Assembly (NCBI GenBank): GCA_023429365.1
Contig: JAEYVW010000053.1
Coordinates: 1-10,643, forward strand
Reading direction: 5' to 3'
DNA: 10,643 nucleotides
Source: Bacteroidota bacterium
Lineage (GTDB): Bacteria > Bacteroidota > Bacteroidia > Chitinophagales > Chitinophagaceae
Position 1 is the first letter of the stretch. Each line of letters opens with the position of its first letter. Made by a program: the position numbers and the translations under genes. Below, piece by piece: positions 1-6,605 of this stretch. The notes below the pieces were generated by a model. The model made no database searches. It had not been told where the DNA came from and was given only the letters and a program-made list of their open reading frames with translations.

Positions 1-2
1 GT

Positions 3-158
3 GTTGATGAAGATGGTAAAACCGTTAGTAGAATTATAACAAGGCTGGAAGGTGTGAATATTTTTAATGAAGCCGACTGGCCCTCGATAATATCATTCTT
101 AAAGCCAGGATTAATCGCGCTAGATCAATTCTGGCACCTTGCAAAAGATCATTTTTAA
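3..158 (+). CDS. DUF4268-like protein, C-terminal 51 residues (5' end outside window)
   Basis: The frame is open from base 3 to a TAA at 156-158 and reads, in part, LEGVNIFNEADWP and SFLKPGLIALDQFW. This resembles the C-terminal end of DUF4268 proteins as I recall them from Bacteroidota, which finish with a 'GVN-F-DWP-ISF-KP-IIALD-FW' pattern. No biochemical role is known to me for this family, and the visible part has no catalytic motif I can name. The start lies upstream of the window. The stop codon overlaps the stop of the minus-strand lipoprotein gene by four bases, so the two genes converge with no room for a separate terminator. The family call rests on recall of the motif alone. Confidence 0.6.
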   Translation, partial: VDEDGKTVSRIITRLEGVNIFNEADWPSIISFLKPGLIALDQFWHLAKDHF

Positions 159-799
159 TTTCCTGCACCTTCAATAGAAACCGGGGCAGGGGCAAGTGTT
201 TCAGTCTTCTTAGCGGAATTAAGCGGTTGACCTACGGCAATATCACAGCGGTGTCCGGGCTGACCGTGAGCAGGATTCAAACCTTTTGCAAAAAGAGTAT
301 CTGGTTGAAGCGGTGTTGGTTTGGAAGCTGTACTGGTTGTTGTTGTAGGTGTCGTTGTAGATGTTGTTGCGGGTTTGGAATTAAGTGGTGCTCCTACTGC
401 AATATCGCAACGGTGGCCAGGCTGACCGTGTGCAGGATTGAGACCTGTAGCGGCTGGCTTGGCTGCAGCTGCAGGAGGTACCGCAACTGGTTGTACCGCT
501 GGGTTTGAAGCTGTAAGTGCTGATGGATTGTTAACCGGGGATGAGACCGGTAATGGTGCTCCTACTGCAATATCACATCTGTGACCTGGCTGACCATGTG
601 CCGGGTTGAGGGCACCAGTATTGGATGTTGCAGAAGCGGCACTTGTACCTGGAAGAACGCGATTTGTTGGTGTAGCGCCATTACCTGTTGGCAGGGTGAA
701 TTGCGGGTTTGCGACAGTTGGCCGCGAGGCAGGTTTTTCCCGGCAGGAACTCATTCCAAACACACAAAAAACGGCTGAGACAGCTATCAAATACTTCAT
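155..799 (-). CDS. Lipoprotein with three copies of an NPAHGQPGHRCDIAVG motif
   Basis: A 214-residue protein with a short hydrophobic signal ending in a lipobox-like FGMSSC, with the lipidated Cys at residue 19, so it should be a lipoprotein of the cell envelope. The mature part is a low-complexity Ala/Pro/Thr/Ser linker holding three copies of LNPAHGQPGHRCDIAVGAPL at residues 64-83, 120-139 and 174-193. The only change among copies is Ala to Gln in the third. Each copy offers two His and one Cys, so metal or heme binding is conceivable, but that is inference. The DNA of the copies differs at roughly 10-12 of 60 positions, nearly all silent, which suggests selection on the peptide. The start ATG has no Shine-Dalgarno sequence, as is usual in Bacteroidota. 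I recall similar single-motif proteins from this phylum, all of unknown function. Confidence 0.85.
   Translation of the reverse strand: MKYLIAVSAVFCVFGMSSCREKPASRPTVANPQFTLPTGNGATPTNRVLPGTSAASATSNTGALNPAHGQPGHRCDIAVGAPLPVSSPVNNPSALTASNPAVQPVAVPPAAAAKPAATGLNPAHGQPGHRCDIAVGAPLNSKPATTSTTTPTTTTSTASKPTPLQPDTLFAKGLNPAHGQPGHRCDIAVGQPLNSAKKTETLAPAPVSIEGAGN
221..610 (-). repeat. Three 60-bp coding repeats (221-280, 383-442, 551-610)
   Basis: These encode the 20-residue motif of the lipoprotein. Start-to-start spacing is 162 and 168 bp. Compared by eye, 383-442 and 551-610 differ at about 10 of 60 bases, and 383-442 and 221-280 at about 12. All changes are synonymous except the one Ala/Gln exchange. 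Confidence 0.85.
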
Positions 800-819
800 A
801 GAGGCTTGTTTGAGCCGAT

Positions 820-849
820 CAAATTACACAACTAATTCTGTAACTCAAA
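820..849 (-). promoter_or_regulatory. Probable Bacteroidota-type promoter of the lipoprotein gene
   Basis: Read on the minus strand, TTTG (849-846) is followed after 19 bases by TAATTTG (826-820). This closely matches the Bacteroidota sigma-70 pattern TTTG-N19-TAnnTTTG, one base short in the -7 box. It would start transcription about 14 nt before the ATG at 799. Confidence 0.4.
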
Positions 850-954
850 ATAGGGAGCAGCGGTCCGTGGTATATTTTTTAAAAAACAAGCTTTATCCGG
901 CCTGGTTTTAAACCGTGTAAATTTCTCAACATACAACCCCGGAAACGGGAAATT

Positions 955-1071
955 TTAGCAATAGCCCAATAGCCAGTAAAGCAGGGCAAATACAGCAATA
1001 AATCCAAGGCAGCCGCCTCCCCATTTGTAGGCGCCCCATCCGGCGAGTAAGGTTCGTAGCCAATTTTGCAT
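955..1071 (-). CDS. 38-residue single-pass membrane miniprotein
   Basis: An ATG at 1071-1069 opens 38 codons ending in TAA at 955-957. The peptide begins MQNWLRTLLAGWGAYKWGGG and continues with CLGFIAVFALLYWLLGYC. The second half (about residues 21-38) is a clear hydrophobic helix, and the first half is short, basic and Trp/Gly-rich. The pattern of a Trp-rich amphipathic start, a GGGC turn and one membrane helix ending in YWLLG resembles small membrane proteins I recall from Bacteroidota genomes, with no known function. It sits between a minus-strand terminator upstream and the lipoprotein gene 155 bp downstream on the same strand. An overlapping frame on this strand (879-1076) has no such organised composition. 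The short length limits certainty. Confidence 0.6.
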   Translation of the reverse strand: MQNWLRTLLAGWGAYKWGGGCLGFIAVFALLYWLLGYC

Positions 1072-1113
1072 ATCAAATCGTTTAGCTACCATGAGGTTAA
1101 AAAATTATGCCAT

Positions 1114-1141
1114 AAAAAAAACCCCTCCAGATGAAGGGGCT
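1114..1141 (-). terminator. Rho-independent terminator, minus strand
   Basis: On the minus strand CCCCTTC-ATCT-GGAGGGG forms a stem of seven pairs, extended by two flanking pairs, followed by eight T (1121-1114). Two positions are G-U pairs on the minus strand but would be C-A mismatches on the plus strand, which supports the minus orientation. A transcript from about 1145-1330 therefore ends here. Confidence 0.8.
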
Positions 1142-1184
1142 TTGAACGTTACTGTTATGAAAGAAAAACACTTATTTTAAAAAC

Positions 1185-1232
1185 TTAATAGGAAAAGGCT
1201 AATGGTCCTGGTTTCGGATGACAGTTTTTCAT
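1185..1232 (-). CDS. Possible 15-codon small ORF upstream of the terminator
   Basis: The minus strand reads MKNCHPKPGPLAFSY and then TAA. It lies about 44 nt before the strong minus-strand terminator at 1141-1114, which needs some transcript entering from this side. No other minus-strand gene is visible between the terminator and the response regulator on the opposite strand. The peptide is Pro-rich with one Cys. I cannot assign it to a family, and no Shine-Dalgarno sequence or clear promoter is visible. A small noncoding RNA would explain the terminator equally well. Confidence 0.3.
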   Translation of the reverse strand: MKNCHPKPGPLAFSY

Positions 1233-1666
1233 AAAAAAGAACGGATCAAAAAACAGGGTTGAGTGTCATATTAGAAAAAGTAGAAAGTTGATCGGCTGGA
1301 AACGAATCGCCAGTTTTTCAAAGGATTGGAAATGACTTTCTGGACGGTTTTGGACATTGGATAGGATTAACGAAACATCCGCTGACCAACTTTCTGAAAC
1401 AAAAATATATTCACACTGCTATGTTAACAAGAGCATAAACGCTCTATTTAAATATGGCAGTATTTACGTGTTCACTCGTAAATTATCTTCTTTGGATACT
1501 CGTAAATATTCTATTCACTACCGTAAATTGTACAGCTCCTGTTTACTGGTAGTTTCCACAAAAGCTAAATCAAGTACTTCTACTATGGTATATGTTGCAG
1601 GAATTTTCCATCTTGCATCTGTAGAACAAATACCAAACCCTATACAGTTTACAAATACAATCATCC
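1233..1666. other. 434-bp AT-rich intergenic region with CGTAAAT repeats
   Basis: I see no gene here that I can support. A TTG-initiated frame on the plus strand (1357-1686) has no recognisable family and overlaps the response regulator start. CGTAAAT occurs at 1477-1483, 1501-1507 and 1522-1528, the first two extended to ACTCGTAAAT, and its inverse ATTTACG lies at 1462-1468. The inverse and the first direct copy form a 7-bp inverted repeat around an 8-bp spacer. TGGAC also occurs at 1341 and 1351, one helical turn apart. The region is probably the regulatory leader of the response regulator, but no clean promoter is visible. Confidence 0.4.
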
Positions 1667-2341
1667 ATGAAAACCCCCGAATCTAACTCTTTAATTAAAG
1701 TAGCTATTGCCGACGACCACGCCCTATTCCGTACGGGTGTAAAAACATCACTTTCCAGCAGAAAAGATATTCAAATGGTGGCTGAAGCCGAGAATGGCAT
1801 GCAGTTACTCAATCTTTTACGTCATATCCAGCCGGATGTGGTGTTGCTGGATATCCAGATGCCCATCATGGACGGACTGGCCACCCTGCCCGAGATCAAA
1901 AAGCTTTACCCTGGTGTAAAAGTGATCATGCTCTCGATGCATAATGACCATTCTGTGATCTCCCGTATGATGGAAATCGGCGCAAACTCGTACCTGACCA
2001 AAGAATCCGGATCCGAAATGATCTACGATGCCATCCGGGCCGTGTATGAGCAGGATTTCTTCTTTAATGATCTGACTAATAAAGCGTTGTTAAGCGGTCT
2101 GCGTACCAAGCGTACTGCGGAGTCATCCATGCCCCAGGATGTACAGCTTACAGATAAAGAAATAACTATATTGAAACTGATGTGCGATGAGAAAAGCACA
2201 AAAGAAATTGCCGATATCGTAGACCTCAGCCCACGTACTGTCGAGGCAATCCGCGACAAACTCAAAACGAAGACCGGTACCAAATCCATGGCCGGCCTTG
2301 TGATGTATGCCGTGAAAGCAGGTCTTGTAGAGCAAGCTTAA
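1667..2341 (+). CDS. NarL/FixJ-family response regulator
   Basis: A 224-residue, full-length two-component regulator: a receiver domain at about residues 10-130 and a LuxR-type helix-turn-helix at about 160-224. The acidic pair Asp16-Asp17, phosphoacceptor Asp62 (in LLDIQMPIMDG), Ser90 and Lys112 are all in place, so phosphorylation-controlled DNA binding is expected. The HTH follows the pattern LT-KE--IL-L with STKEIADIVDLSPRTVEAIRDKL as the recognition part. No histidine kinase lies in the window, so partner and targets are unknown. The ATG at 1667 fits the receiver start. The gene is followed 20 bp later by an intrinsic terminator, so it is probably a single-gene unit. Long AT-rich upstream DNA with repeated CGTAAAT could hold its control sites. 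Confidence 0.93.
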   Translation: MKTPESNSLIKVAIADDHALFRTGVKTSLSSRKDIQMVAEAENGMQLLNLLRHIQPDVVLLDIQMPIMDGLATLPEIKKLYPGVKVIMLSMHNDHSVISRMMEIGANSYLTKESGSEMIYDAIRAVYEQDFFFNDLTNKALLSGLRTKRTAESSMPQDVQLTDKEITILKLMCDEKSTKEIADIVDLSPRTVEAIRDKLKTKTGTKSMAGLVMYAVKAGLVEQA

Positions 2342-2360
2342 CTCCGACTAATTGCTTATA

Positions 2361-2390
2361 GCCATCCACTTACGGTGGGTGGCTTTTTTT
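2361..2390 (+). terminator. Rho-independent terminator after the response regulator
   Basis: GCCATCCAC (2361-2369), loop TTACG, and GTGGGTGGC (2375-2383) form nine pairs including one T-G, followed by seven T (2384-2390). It separates the response regulator from the aminotransferase gene 16 bp further on. Confidence 0.92.
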
Positions 2391-2406
2391 ATGCTACTTT
2401 CATTCC

Positions 2407-3219
2407 ATGAACTATGTTATCGTGGATGGCAACCTGGTGACCGAAGATCAACCGGTATTGCAGGTGAATAACCGGGGCTACCGCTATGGTGACGGGCTGT
2501 TTGAAACCATGCTTGTCCGGGCAGGAAAGATCATTTTTGAGACATATCATTTTGAAAGATTATTTGAAGGTCTCAAGCTGGTTCAAATTGACCTTTCTCC
2601 TGACATAAATTCAAAACAACTGGCAGCAGAAATCCTTAAACTTTGTGAACAGAACAATTGTACTGAACTTGCCCGCGTAAGACTCTCGGTCAACAGTGGT
2701 AATGGGAATCTAAGCGACCCGGACAATCCGCAATATATTATCGAATGCCAGCCCATTAAAGAAAAATCCTGGAATGAATCGGGTCTGGTGGTTGATGTTT
2801 ATCCTTTGGCCAGGAAAACCTGTGACAGGTTTAGTCATTTAAAATCTGCAAATTATTTACCATATGTGATGGCGGCACGTTATGCCGCGCAAAATCAACT
2901 AGACGATGCCCTGGTGCTGAATGCACATGAAAGGATCGCCGAATCATCGATCGCAAATGTTTTTGTGATAAAAGGCGGGCGGCTGTTTACGCCTTCACTC
3001 CGTGAAGGATGCGTGGCCGGCACGGTTCGCAGGTGGATCCTGGAAAACTATGATGTGATAGAAAAAAGCCTTGTCCTGGAAGATGTGTTGTCAGCAGAGG
3101 AAGTATTCCTTAGCAATGCCATTAGCGGTATTCGCTGGGTGAGACAGTGTGGGCGATCTAAGTATCAGGCAAAATTGTCCCTGGATATCTATGAAAAACT
3201 ACAACAGCAATCGGGTTGA
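2407..3219 (+). CDS. Class IV PLP aminotransferase, probably aminodeoxychorismate lyase (PabC-like)
   Basis: A 270-residue protein of the fold-type IV family (aminodeoxychorismate lyase, branched-chain and D-amino-acid aminotransferases). Visible family marks are RGYRYGDGLFET at about residues 23-34, HFERL at 48-52, the PLP lysine Lys146 in LKSANYLP, ERIAESSIANVF at 175-186 with the conserved Glu179, and the phosphate-binding GCVAGTVRR at 201-209. The short length and 'GDGLFET' opening fit PabC, which releases pyruvate from aminodeoxychorismate to give p-aminobenzoate for folate. A folate-related role fits the pterin genes downstream but does not prove it, since class IV members are hard to separate by sequence. 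It converges on mqnD with a 21-bp gap and no obvious terminator between them. Confidence 0.85.
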   Translation: MNYVIVDGNLVTEDQPVLQVNNRGYRYGDGLFETMLVRAGKIIFETYHFERLFEGLKLVQIDLSPDINSKQLAAEILKLCEQNNCTELARVRLSVNSGNGNLSDPDNPQYIIECQPIKEKSWNESGLVVDVYPLARKTCDRFSHLKSANYLPYVMAARYAAQNQLDDALVLNAHERIAESSIANVFVIKGGRLFTPSLREGCVAGTVRRWILENYDVIEKSLVLEDVLSAEEVFLSNAISGIRWVRQCGRSKYQAKLSLDIYEKLQQQSG

Positions 3220-3240
3220 ATAACAATTTGGACAGTTTTA

Positions 3241-4077
3241 TCAAAGAAATAATTGAATAAAAGTATCGTCGGCCATTTTCGGATTGATATTCTTATACAC
3301 CTCAAACATGGTTTCGATGGCTTTCTTTCCTTCGGAACCAAGATCGATTGAGTAATTGTTCACATAAAGATCAATATGCTGTTTCATTACCGACTCATCC
3401 ATTTCCTGTGAATGTTGTTTCACATAAGAAGGTATGACGGGATATTTTGAAAAGGCGAATTGCACACTTTGCCGGATGAGCTCGTTTATTTTTATCGCAG
3501 CAGATCTTTCCACTCTTTTATTGATGGCAATTCCGCCAAGGGGGATGGGCATATTTATTTTTTTCTCCCAATACTCACCTAGGTCTATTAGTTTGTGAAG
3601 TCCTTTTTGCTGGTAAGTAAAACGATTCTCATGAATAATAACCCCTAACTCAGTTTCTCCGGATAATACTGCGTTCTCGATTTCCGAAAAGACCATTGGT
3701 TTTTTATTCTTTGCATCAGGAAAGGCATAACTGAGTAAGAGATTAGCCGTGGTGTTCAAGCCGGGAATAGCGACGGATCGGTTATATATCGAGTCCAGGG
3801 TAATAGCCGGGTCTTTGGTGATCAGTAATGGTCCGACACCTTTTCCGAGAGCGCTCCCCGCATGAAGCAGGGTATATTGATGAAGTGATCTGAAAAATGC
3901 TGGAAAGCTCAGCTTAGTTATATCCAGTTTTCCTTCCAGCGCCCCCTGGTTAAGTGTTTCCACATCCTGTAATACGACCTCAAACTCGATCCCACCAGTA
4001 TCAATTTCATTATTGACCAGTGCATCGAAGATAAAAGTATCATTGGGGCAGGGGGAAAATCCGAGGGTCAGCTTCAT
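3241..4077 (-). CDS. mqnD: 1,4-dihydroxy-6-naphthoate synthase (MqnD)
   Basis: A 278-residue protein with the MqnD signature GFSPCPNDTFIFDAL at residues 6-20, TKLSFPAFF at 54-62, a GKGVGPLL segment at 79-86 and VIIHENRFTY at 147-154. His149 in the last motif corresponds to the His proposed as the catalytic base in this family. MqnD converts cyclic dehypoxanthine futalosine into 1,4-dihydroxy-6-naphthoate in the futalosine route to menaquinone. The fold is that of a periplasmic-binding protein, but there is no signal peptide, consistent with a cytosolic enzyme. It lies 31 bp downstream of mqnB on the same strand, so the two are almost certainly co-transcribed. The other pathway genes (mqnA, mqnC, mqnE) are not in the window. 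Confidence 0.93.
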   Translation of the reverse strand: MKLTLGFSPCPNDTFIFDALVNNEIDTGGIEFEVVLQDVETLNQGALEGKLDITKLSFPAFFRSLHQYTLLHAGSALGKGVGPLLITKDPAITLDSIYNRSVAIPGLNTTANLLLSYAFPDAKNKKPMVFSEIENAVLSGETELGVIIHENRFTYQQKGLHKLIDLGEYWEKKINMPIPLGGIAINKRVERSAAIKINELIRQSVQFAFSKYPVIPSYVKQHSQEMDESVMKQHIDLYVNNYSIDLGSEGKKAIETMFEVYKNINPKMADDTFIQLFL

Positions 4078-4108
4078 GCGATCTTTCCAATTGAGATTAT
4101 AACAAATT

Positions 4109-4771
4109 TTAGGAGCCTGTGTTCAATGTATTGATTGTTTTGACCAATTCATGGTTAAGATTATGTATAGACTCTGCCAGCCTCCATTTTTTCTTTTCTC
4201 TTTCGCCCACATAGTTGGACAATGATCTTAATTGAAGAAAAGGAATATTCTCTGATAAAGCGACATGATGCAGGGCAGCGCCTTCCATTGATTCTGTCAC
4301 GGGTTGGAATTGCTGTTGGTAGGTTTTGATTCGCTGTGAGGAAGTCGTGATCTCGTTAACCGAAATGCCGTTCACTTTGAGTAAAGAAATTTTTTTTAAA
4401 ACCGGTGATCGGTTGACCAGCCACCCTTTTGAGTATGGGGGGCGGCCCGGTTTTGCCAGGTCGAGGTCGAAAACAGAATTCCATTTATCCTTTTCTTTCA
4501 CGCCGAGATCGGCAATTCGTTCTTGTTTTACGGCTACCACAGTGCCCAATGGCAGATTCCTGTCGAAACAACCCGCGACCCCAGCCTGGATGATGATCGA
4601 GGGACGCCTGGCTGAGAGGTATTTCATGATCGAGTAGGTGCAGGCTACCAATCCGACCCCCGTGATGAGTATATCTGAAGTGACAGTTTGTTTTGCCGCC
4701 ACTTGTTGACGATAGCGCTTGATATATGGAGCAATTTCAAAAGCGGTTGCAGCAATTAATAAACAATGCAT
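4109..4771 (-). CDS. mqnB: Futalosine hydrolase (MqnB)
   Basis: A 220-residue member of the purine nucleosidase/phosphorylase superfamily. It has ITGVGLVACTYS at about residues 36-47, the GVAGCF loop at 64-69, the ribose-binding SMEGAALHHVA at 161-171 and LRSLSNYVG at 181-189, where nucleosidases of the MTAN type carry 'SD' and MqnB proteins carry 'SN'. MqnB cleaves futalosine to dehypoxanthine futalosine and hypoxanthine. The pairing with mqnD supports the specific assignment over a general nucleosidase. The ATG at 4771 starts immediately with the first beta strand (MHCLLIAATAFEI). The gene is divergent from the pterin cluster across 234 bp. I found no convincing minus-strand promoter in that gap. 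Confidence 0.92.
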   Translation of the reverse strand: MHCLLIAATAFEIAPYIKRYRQQVAAKQTVTSDILITGVGLVACTYSIMKYLSARRPSIIIQAGVAGCFDRNLPLGTVVAVKQERIADLGVKEKDKWNSVFDLDLAKPGRPPYSKGWLVNRSPVLKKISLLKVNGISVNEITTSSQRIKTYQQQFQPVTESMEGAALHHVALSENIPFLQLRSLSNYVGEREKKKWRLAESIHNLNHELVKTINTLNTGS

Positions 4772-4928
4772 AGCGGGTGTGCCGGTGTTATGTCGGGTGA
4801 CGAAGATATTGAGAAATCGGAGCTTATTGAACGTAGAGGACTTTAAGAACTACGTGGTTAAAATATGTTAGGTAGAGGTAAACTTGAAAAGGCGTTTTAT
4901 TGGACCTTATCATCCATCGTTTTTCACT

Positions 4929-4936
4929 TACCTTTG
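4929..4936 (+). promoter_or_regulatory. Candidate -7 element of the pterin cluster
   Basis: TACCTTTG is an exact match to the Bacteroidota TAnnTTTG box, about 70 bp before the first PTPS start. There is no TTG at the ideal distance upstream; the nearest, at 4900-4902, is 26 bp away. A small hairpin, CCTGC (4943-4947) with GCAGG (4954-4958), would sit at the very 5' end of the transcript. Confidence 0.4.
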
Positions 4937-5005
4937 CGCCTGCCTGCAAATTGGCAGGTTCATCATTCCCTCCGCCCAATGCTGGTGGGAACTAATAAGT
5001 GAAGC

Positions 5006-5416
5006 ATGGTTTACTTAACTCGTAATGAGCACTTCAATGCCGCGCACAAACTATACAACCCGGCCTGGACACGCGAAAAAAATGACGAAGTATTTGGAAA
5101 ATGCGCCAATGAGAACTGGCATGGGCATAACTATGATCTTTTTGTCACGGTAAAAGGTGAGCCCGATCCGGATACAGGGTTTGTGTTTGATGTAAAGAAG
5201 CTCAGTGATATCATCAGGCGGCATGTGATTGAAAAGTTGGACCACCGAAACCTTAATATTGATGTTGACTTTATGCGGGATAAATTTTGCAGCACCGAAA
5301 ACCTGGCGAAAGGGATCTGGAACCAGCTGTTGCCGCACCTTCCTGCAAAGGTGAAGTTGCATTGCATAAAACTGTATGAAACACCGCGAATTTATGTTGA
5401 ATATTTTGGGGAATAG
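5006..5416 (+). CDS. 6-pyruvoyl-tetrahydropterin synthase family protein, copy 1
   Basis: A 136-residue T-fold enzyme. Zinc ligands are His14 (HFNAAH), His39 and His41 (HGHNY). The catalytic Cys33 sits in FGKCANENWHGHNY, Asp79-His80 in LDHRNL and the pterin-anchoring Glu125 in YETPR. The Cys-x5-HGHNY spacing matches mammalian PTPS (Cys42, His48, His50), whereas QueD of E. coli has Cys-x3-HGH. This favours a true PTPS, converting dihydroneopterin triphosphate to 6-pyruvoyl-tetrahydropterin, over 6-carboxy-tetrahydropterin synthase, although many databases would name it QueD. It is the first gene of a PTPS-PTPS-folE run and is followed after 60 bp by its paralogue. The ATG at 5006 is right for the family length. 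Confidence 0.88.
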   Translation: MVYLTRNEHFNAAHKLYNPAWTREKNDEVFGKCANENWHGHNYDLFVTVKGEPDPDTGFVFDVKKLSDIIRRHVIEKLDHRNLNIDVDFMRDKFCSTENLAKGIWNQLLPHLPAKVKLHCIKLYETPRIYVEYFGE

Positions 5417-5476
5417 CTAGCGTGCAGTTTTCTAACAATTCAACATTGCACAACTTATATTTAGTAAATTGAAACC

Positions 5477-5887
5477 ATGAGCAGGGTAGCCGTTTTTAGA
5501 AGAGAACATTTTAATGCGGCCCACCGGTTATTCAACCCGGATTGGGACGATGCGGTAAATGAACAGGTATTTGGTAAATGCGCGTTACCGAATTATCATG
5601 GACACAACTATGAGCTGGAAGTAAAGGTCACTGGTGAACCTGATCCGCGGACCGGGTTTGTGATGGATCTGAAATTACTGTCAGACCTGGTAAGGAGAGA
5701 AGTACATTCAAGATTTGACCATAAGAATTTAAACCTGGACACTGAGGAGTTTAAAAATCTGAATCCAACAGCTGAAAATATCGCGATGGTTATTTATGGT
5801 TTGCTGCGTCCCCATATTGACCAGGATAAAGATCTGCAGGTAAGATTGTATGAGACACCCAGAAATTTTGTAGAATACCCCGCCTGA
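5477..5887 (+). CDS. 6-pyruvoyl-tetrahydropterin synthase family protein, copy 2
   Basis: Also 136 residues and, by eye, roughly half identical to copy 1. All key residues are present: zinc ligands His16, His41 and His43; catalytic Cys35 in FGKCALPNYHGHNY; Asp81-His82 in FDHKNL; Glu126 in YETPRNFVEY. The Cys-x5-HGHNY spacing is again that of animal PTPS. Neither copy has the Cys-to-Glu change of PTPS-III enzymes that replace FolB. The gene ends 24 bp before folE, so it is very likely co-transcribed with it, and FolE's product is the PTPS substrate. The two copies may differ in product, or form a mixed hexamer; neither can be told from sequence. The copies differ most in the loop after the first zinc His and in the stretch after the LDH/FDH motif. 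Confidence 0.88.
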   Translation: MSRVAVFRREHFNAAHRLFNPDWDDAVNEQVFGKCALPNYHGHNYELEVKVTGEPDPRTGFVMDLKLLSDLVRREVHSRFDHKNLNLDTEEFKNLNPTAENIAMVIYGLLRPHIDQDKDLQVRLYETPRNFVEYPA

Positions 5888-5911
5888 TCAACAGGTGTTA
5901 AATGAGTAAAG

Positions 5912-6514
5912 ATGGCTTATAAAAAGACTGAACACTATGATGAAGCGGTCACTACCGGTTTAATTGATAGTTATCGCAAGGTTTTAGAATGTATCGGTGA
6001 AAACCCTTCCCGCGAAGGCCTTCAGAAAACGCCCGAAAGACTGGCCAAGGCCATGCAATACATGACACAGGGTTACCAATCCGATGCCCGTGAAATACTT
6101 AATTCCGCAAAATTTCATGAACCCATCAGTGAAATGATCGTGGTCAAGGATATTGAGATATATAGCATGTGCGAACATCATATGCTGCCTTTTTTTGGCA
6201 GGGCGCATGTGGCCTATATTCCAAATGGATGGATCACCGGCCTGAGTAAAATAGCTCGTGCCGTGGATGTTTATGCCAGGCGTCTGCAGGTACAGGAAAG
6301 ACTGACCGTAGAGATTATGAACGCGATCAAGGAAACGCTAAATCCGCTGGGTGTTGCAGTCGTGATCGAGGCCCAGCATCTCTGTATGATGATGAGGGGG
6401 GTGCAGAAGCAAAATTCAGAAACGACCACATCGGCCTTTGACGGCGAATTTCAAAAGAATTCCACCCGTACGGAATTTTTAAAACTAATCTCATCCAACC
6501 TGAGCAGGCGATAG
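5912..6514 (+). CDS. folE: GTP cyclohydrolase I (FolE)
   Basis: A 200-residue protein typical of type I GTP cyclohydrolase, which turns GTP into 7,8-dihydroneopterin triphosphate, the entry step to folate and biopterin. Zinc ligands are Cys87 and His90 ([10 protein letters not shown]) and Cys158 ([10 protein letters not shown]); His89 and His156 match the catalytic His112 and His179 of the E. coli enzyme. [18 protein letters not shown] at 31-48, [20 protein letters not shown] at 110-129 and the C-terminal TRTEFL at 185-190 are all standard. It follows PTPS copy 2 by 24 bp. The gap to fabD downstream is 91 bp, with runs of T but no clean hairpin, so read-through into fabD is possible. Confidence 0.96.
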   Translation: MAYKKTEHYDEAVTTGLIDSYRKVLECIGENPSREGLQKTPERLAKAMQYMTQGYQSDAREILNSAKFHEPISEMIVVKDIEIYSMCEHHMLPFFGRAHVAYIPNGWITGLSKIARAVDVYARRLQVQERLTVEIMNAIKETLNPLGVAVVIEAQHLCMMMRGVQKQNSETTTSAFDGEFQKNSTRTEFLKLISSNLSRR

Positions 6515-6605
6515 ATATGTTTTTATTAAAAAGCCGGACTCCTGGTATAAAGATTTTTTTTGTTAAAAGCTTTGTGGCATTTTTGTCCGTAATAACTACC
6601 ATTTT

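Noticed and set aside
227..508. Cys-rich plus-strand frame opposite the lipoprotein gene
   Set aside because: It is the antisense of the low-complexity Ala/Pro/Thr linker and its repeats; the composition follows from that. The lipoprotein has a signal, a lipobox and silent-site divergence.
879..1076. 65-codon minus-strand frame overlapping the miniprotein
   Set aside because: It shares the region with the 38-residue frame, but its composition shows no signal, helix or family pattern.
1357..1686. 109-codon plus-strand frame before the response regulator
   Set aside because: It starts with TTG, has no recognisable family, carries the repeated CGTAAAT DNA as repeated residues, and overlaps the response regulator start by 20 bp.
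5422..5451. GTGCA/TGCAC inverted repeat between the two PTPS genes as a terminator
   Set aside because: The stem is 5 bp with a 20-nt loop and no following T run, so it is too weak to call.
5006..5887. Naming the two T-fold genes queD
   Set aside because: QueD has Cys-x3-HGH, while both genes show Cys-x5-HGHNY as in animal PTPS and lie next to folE; no other queuosine gene is in the window.
6515..6605. Promoter and terminator between folE and fabD
   Set aside because: T runs and TTTG boxes are present, but the -7 match (CATTTTTG) is imperfect, the spacing is short and no stable hairpin precedes the T run.
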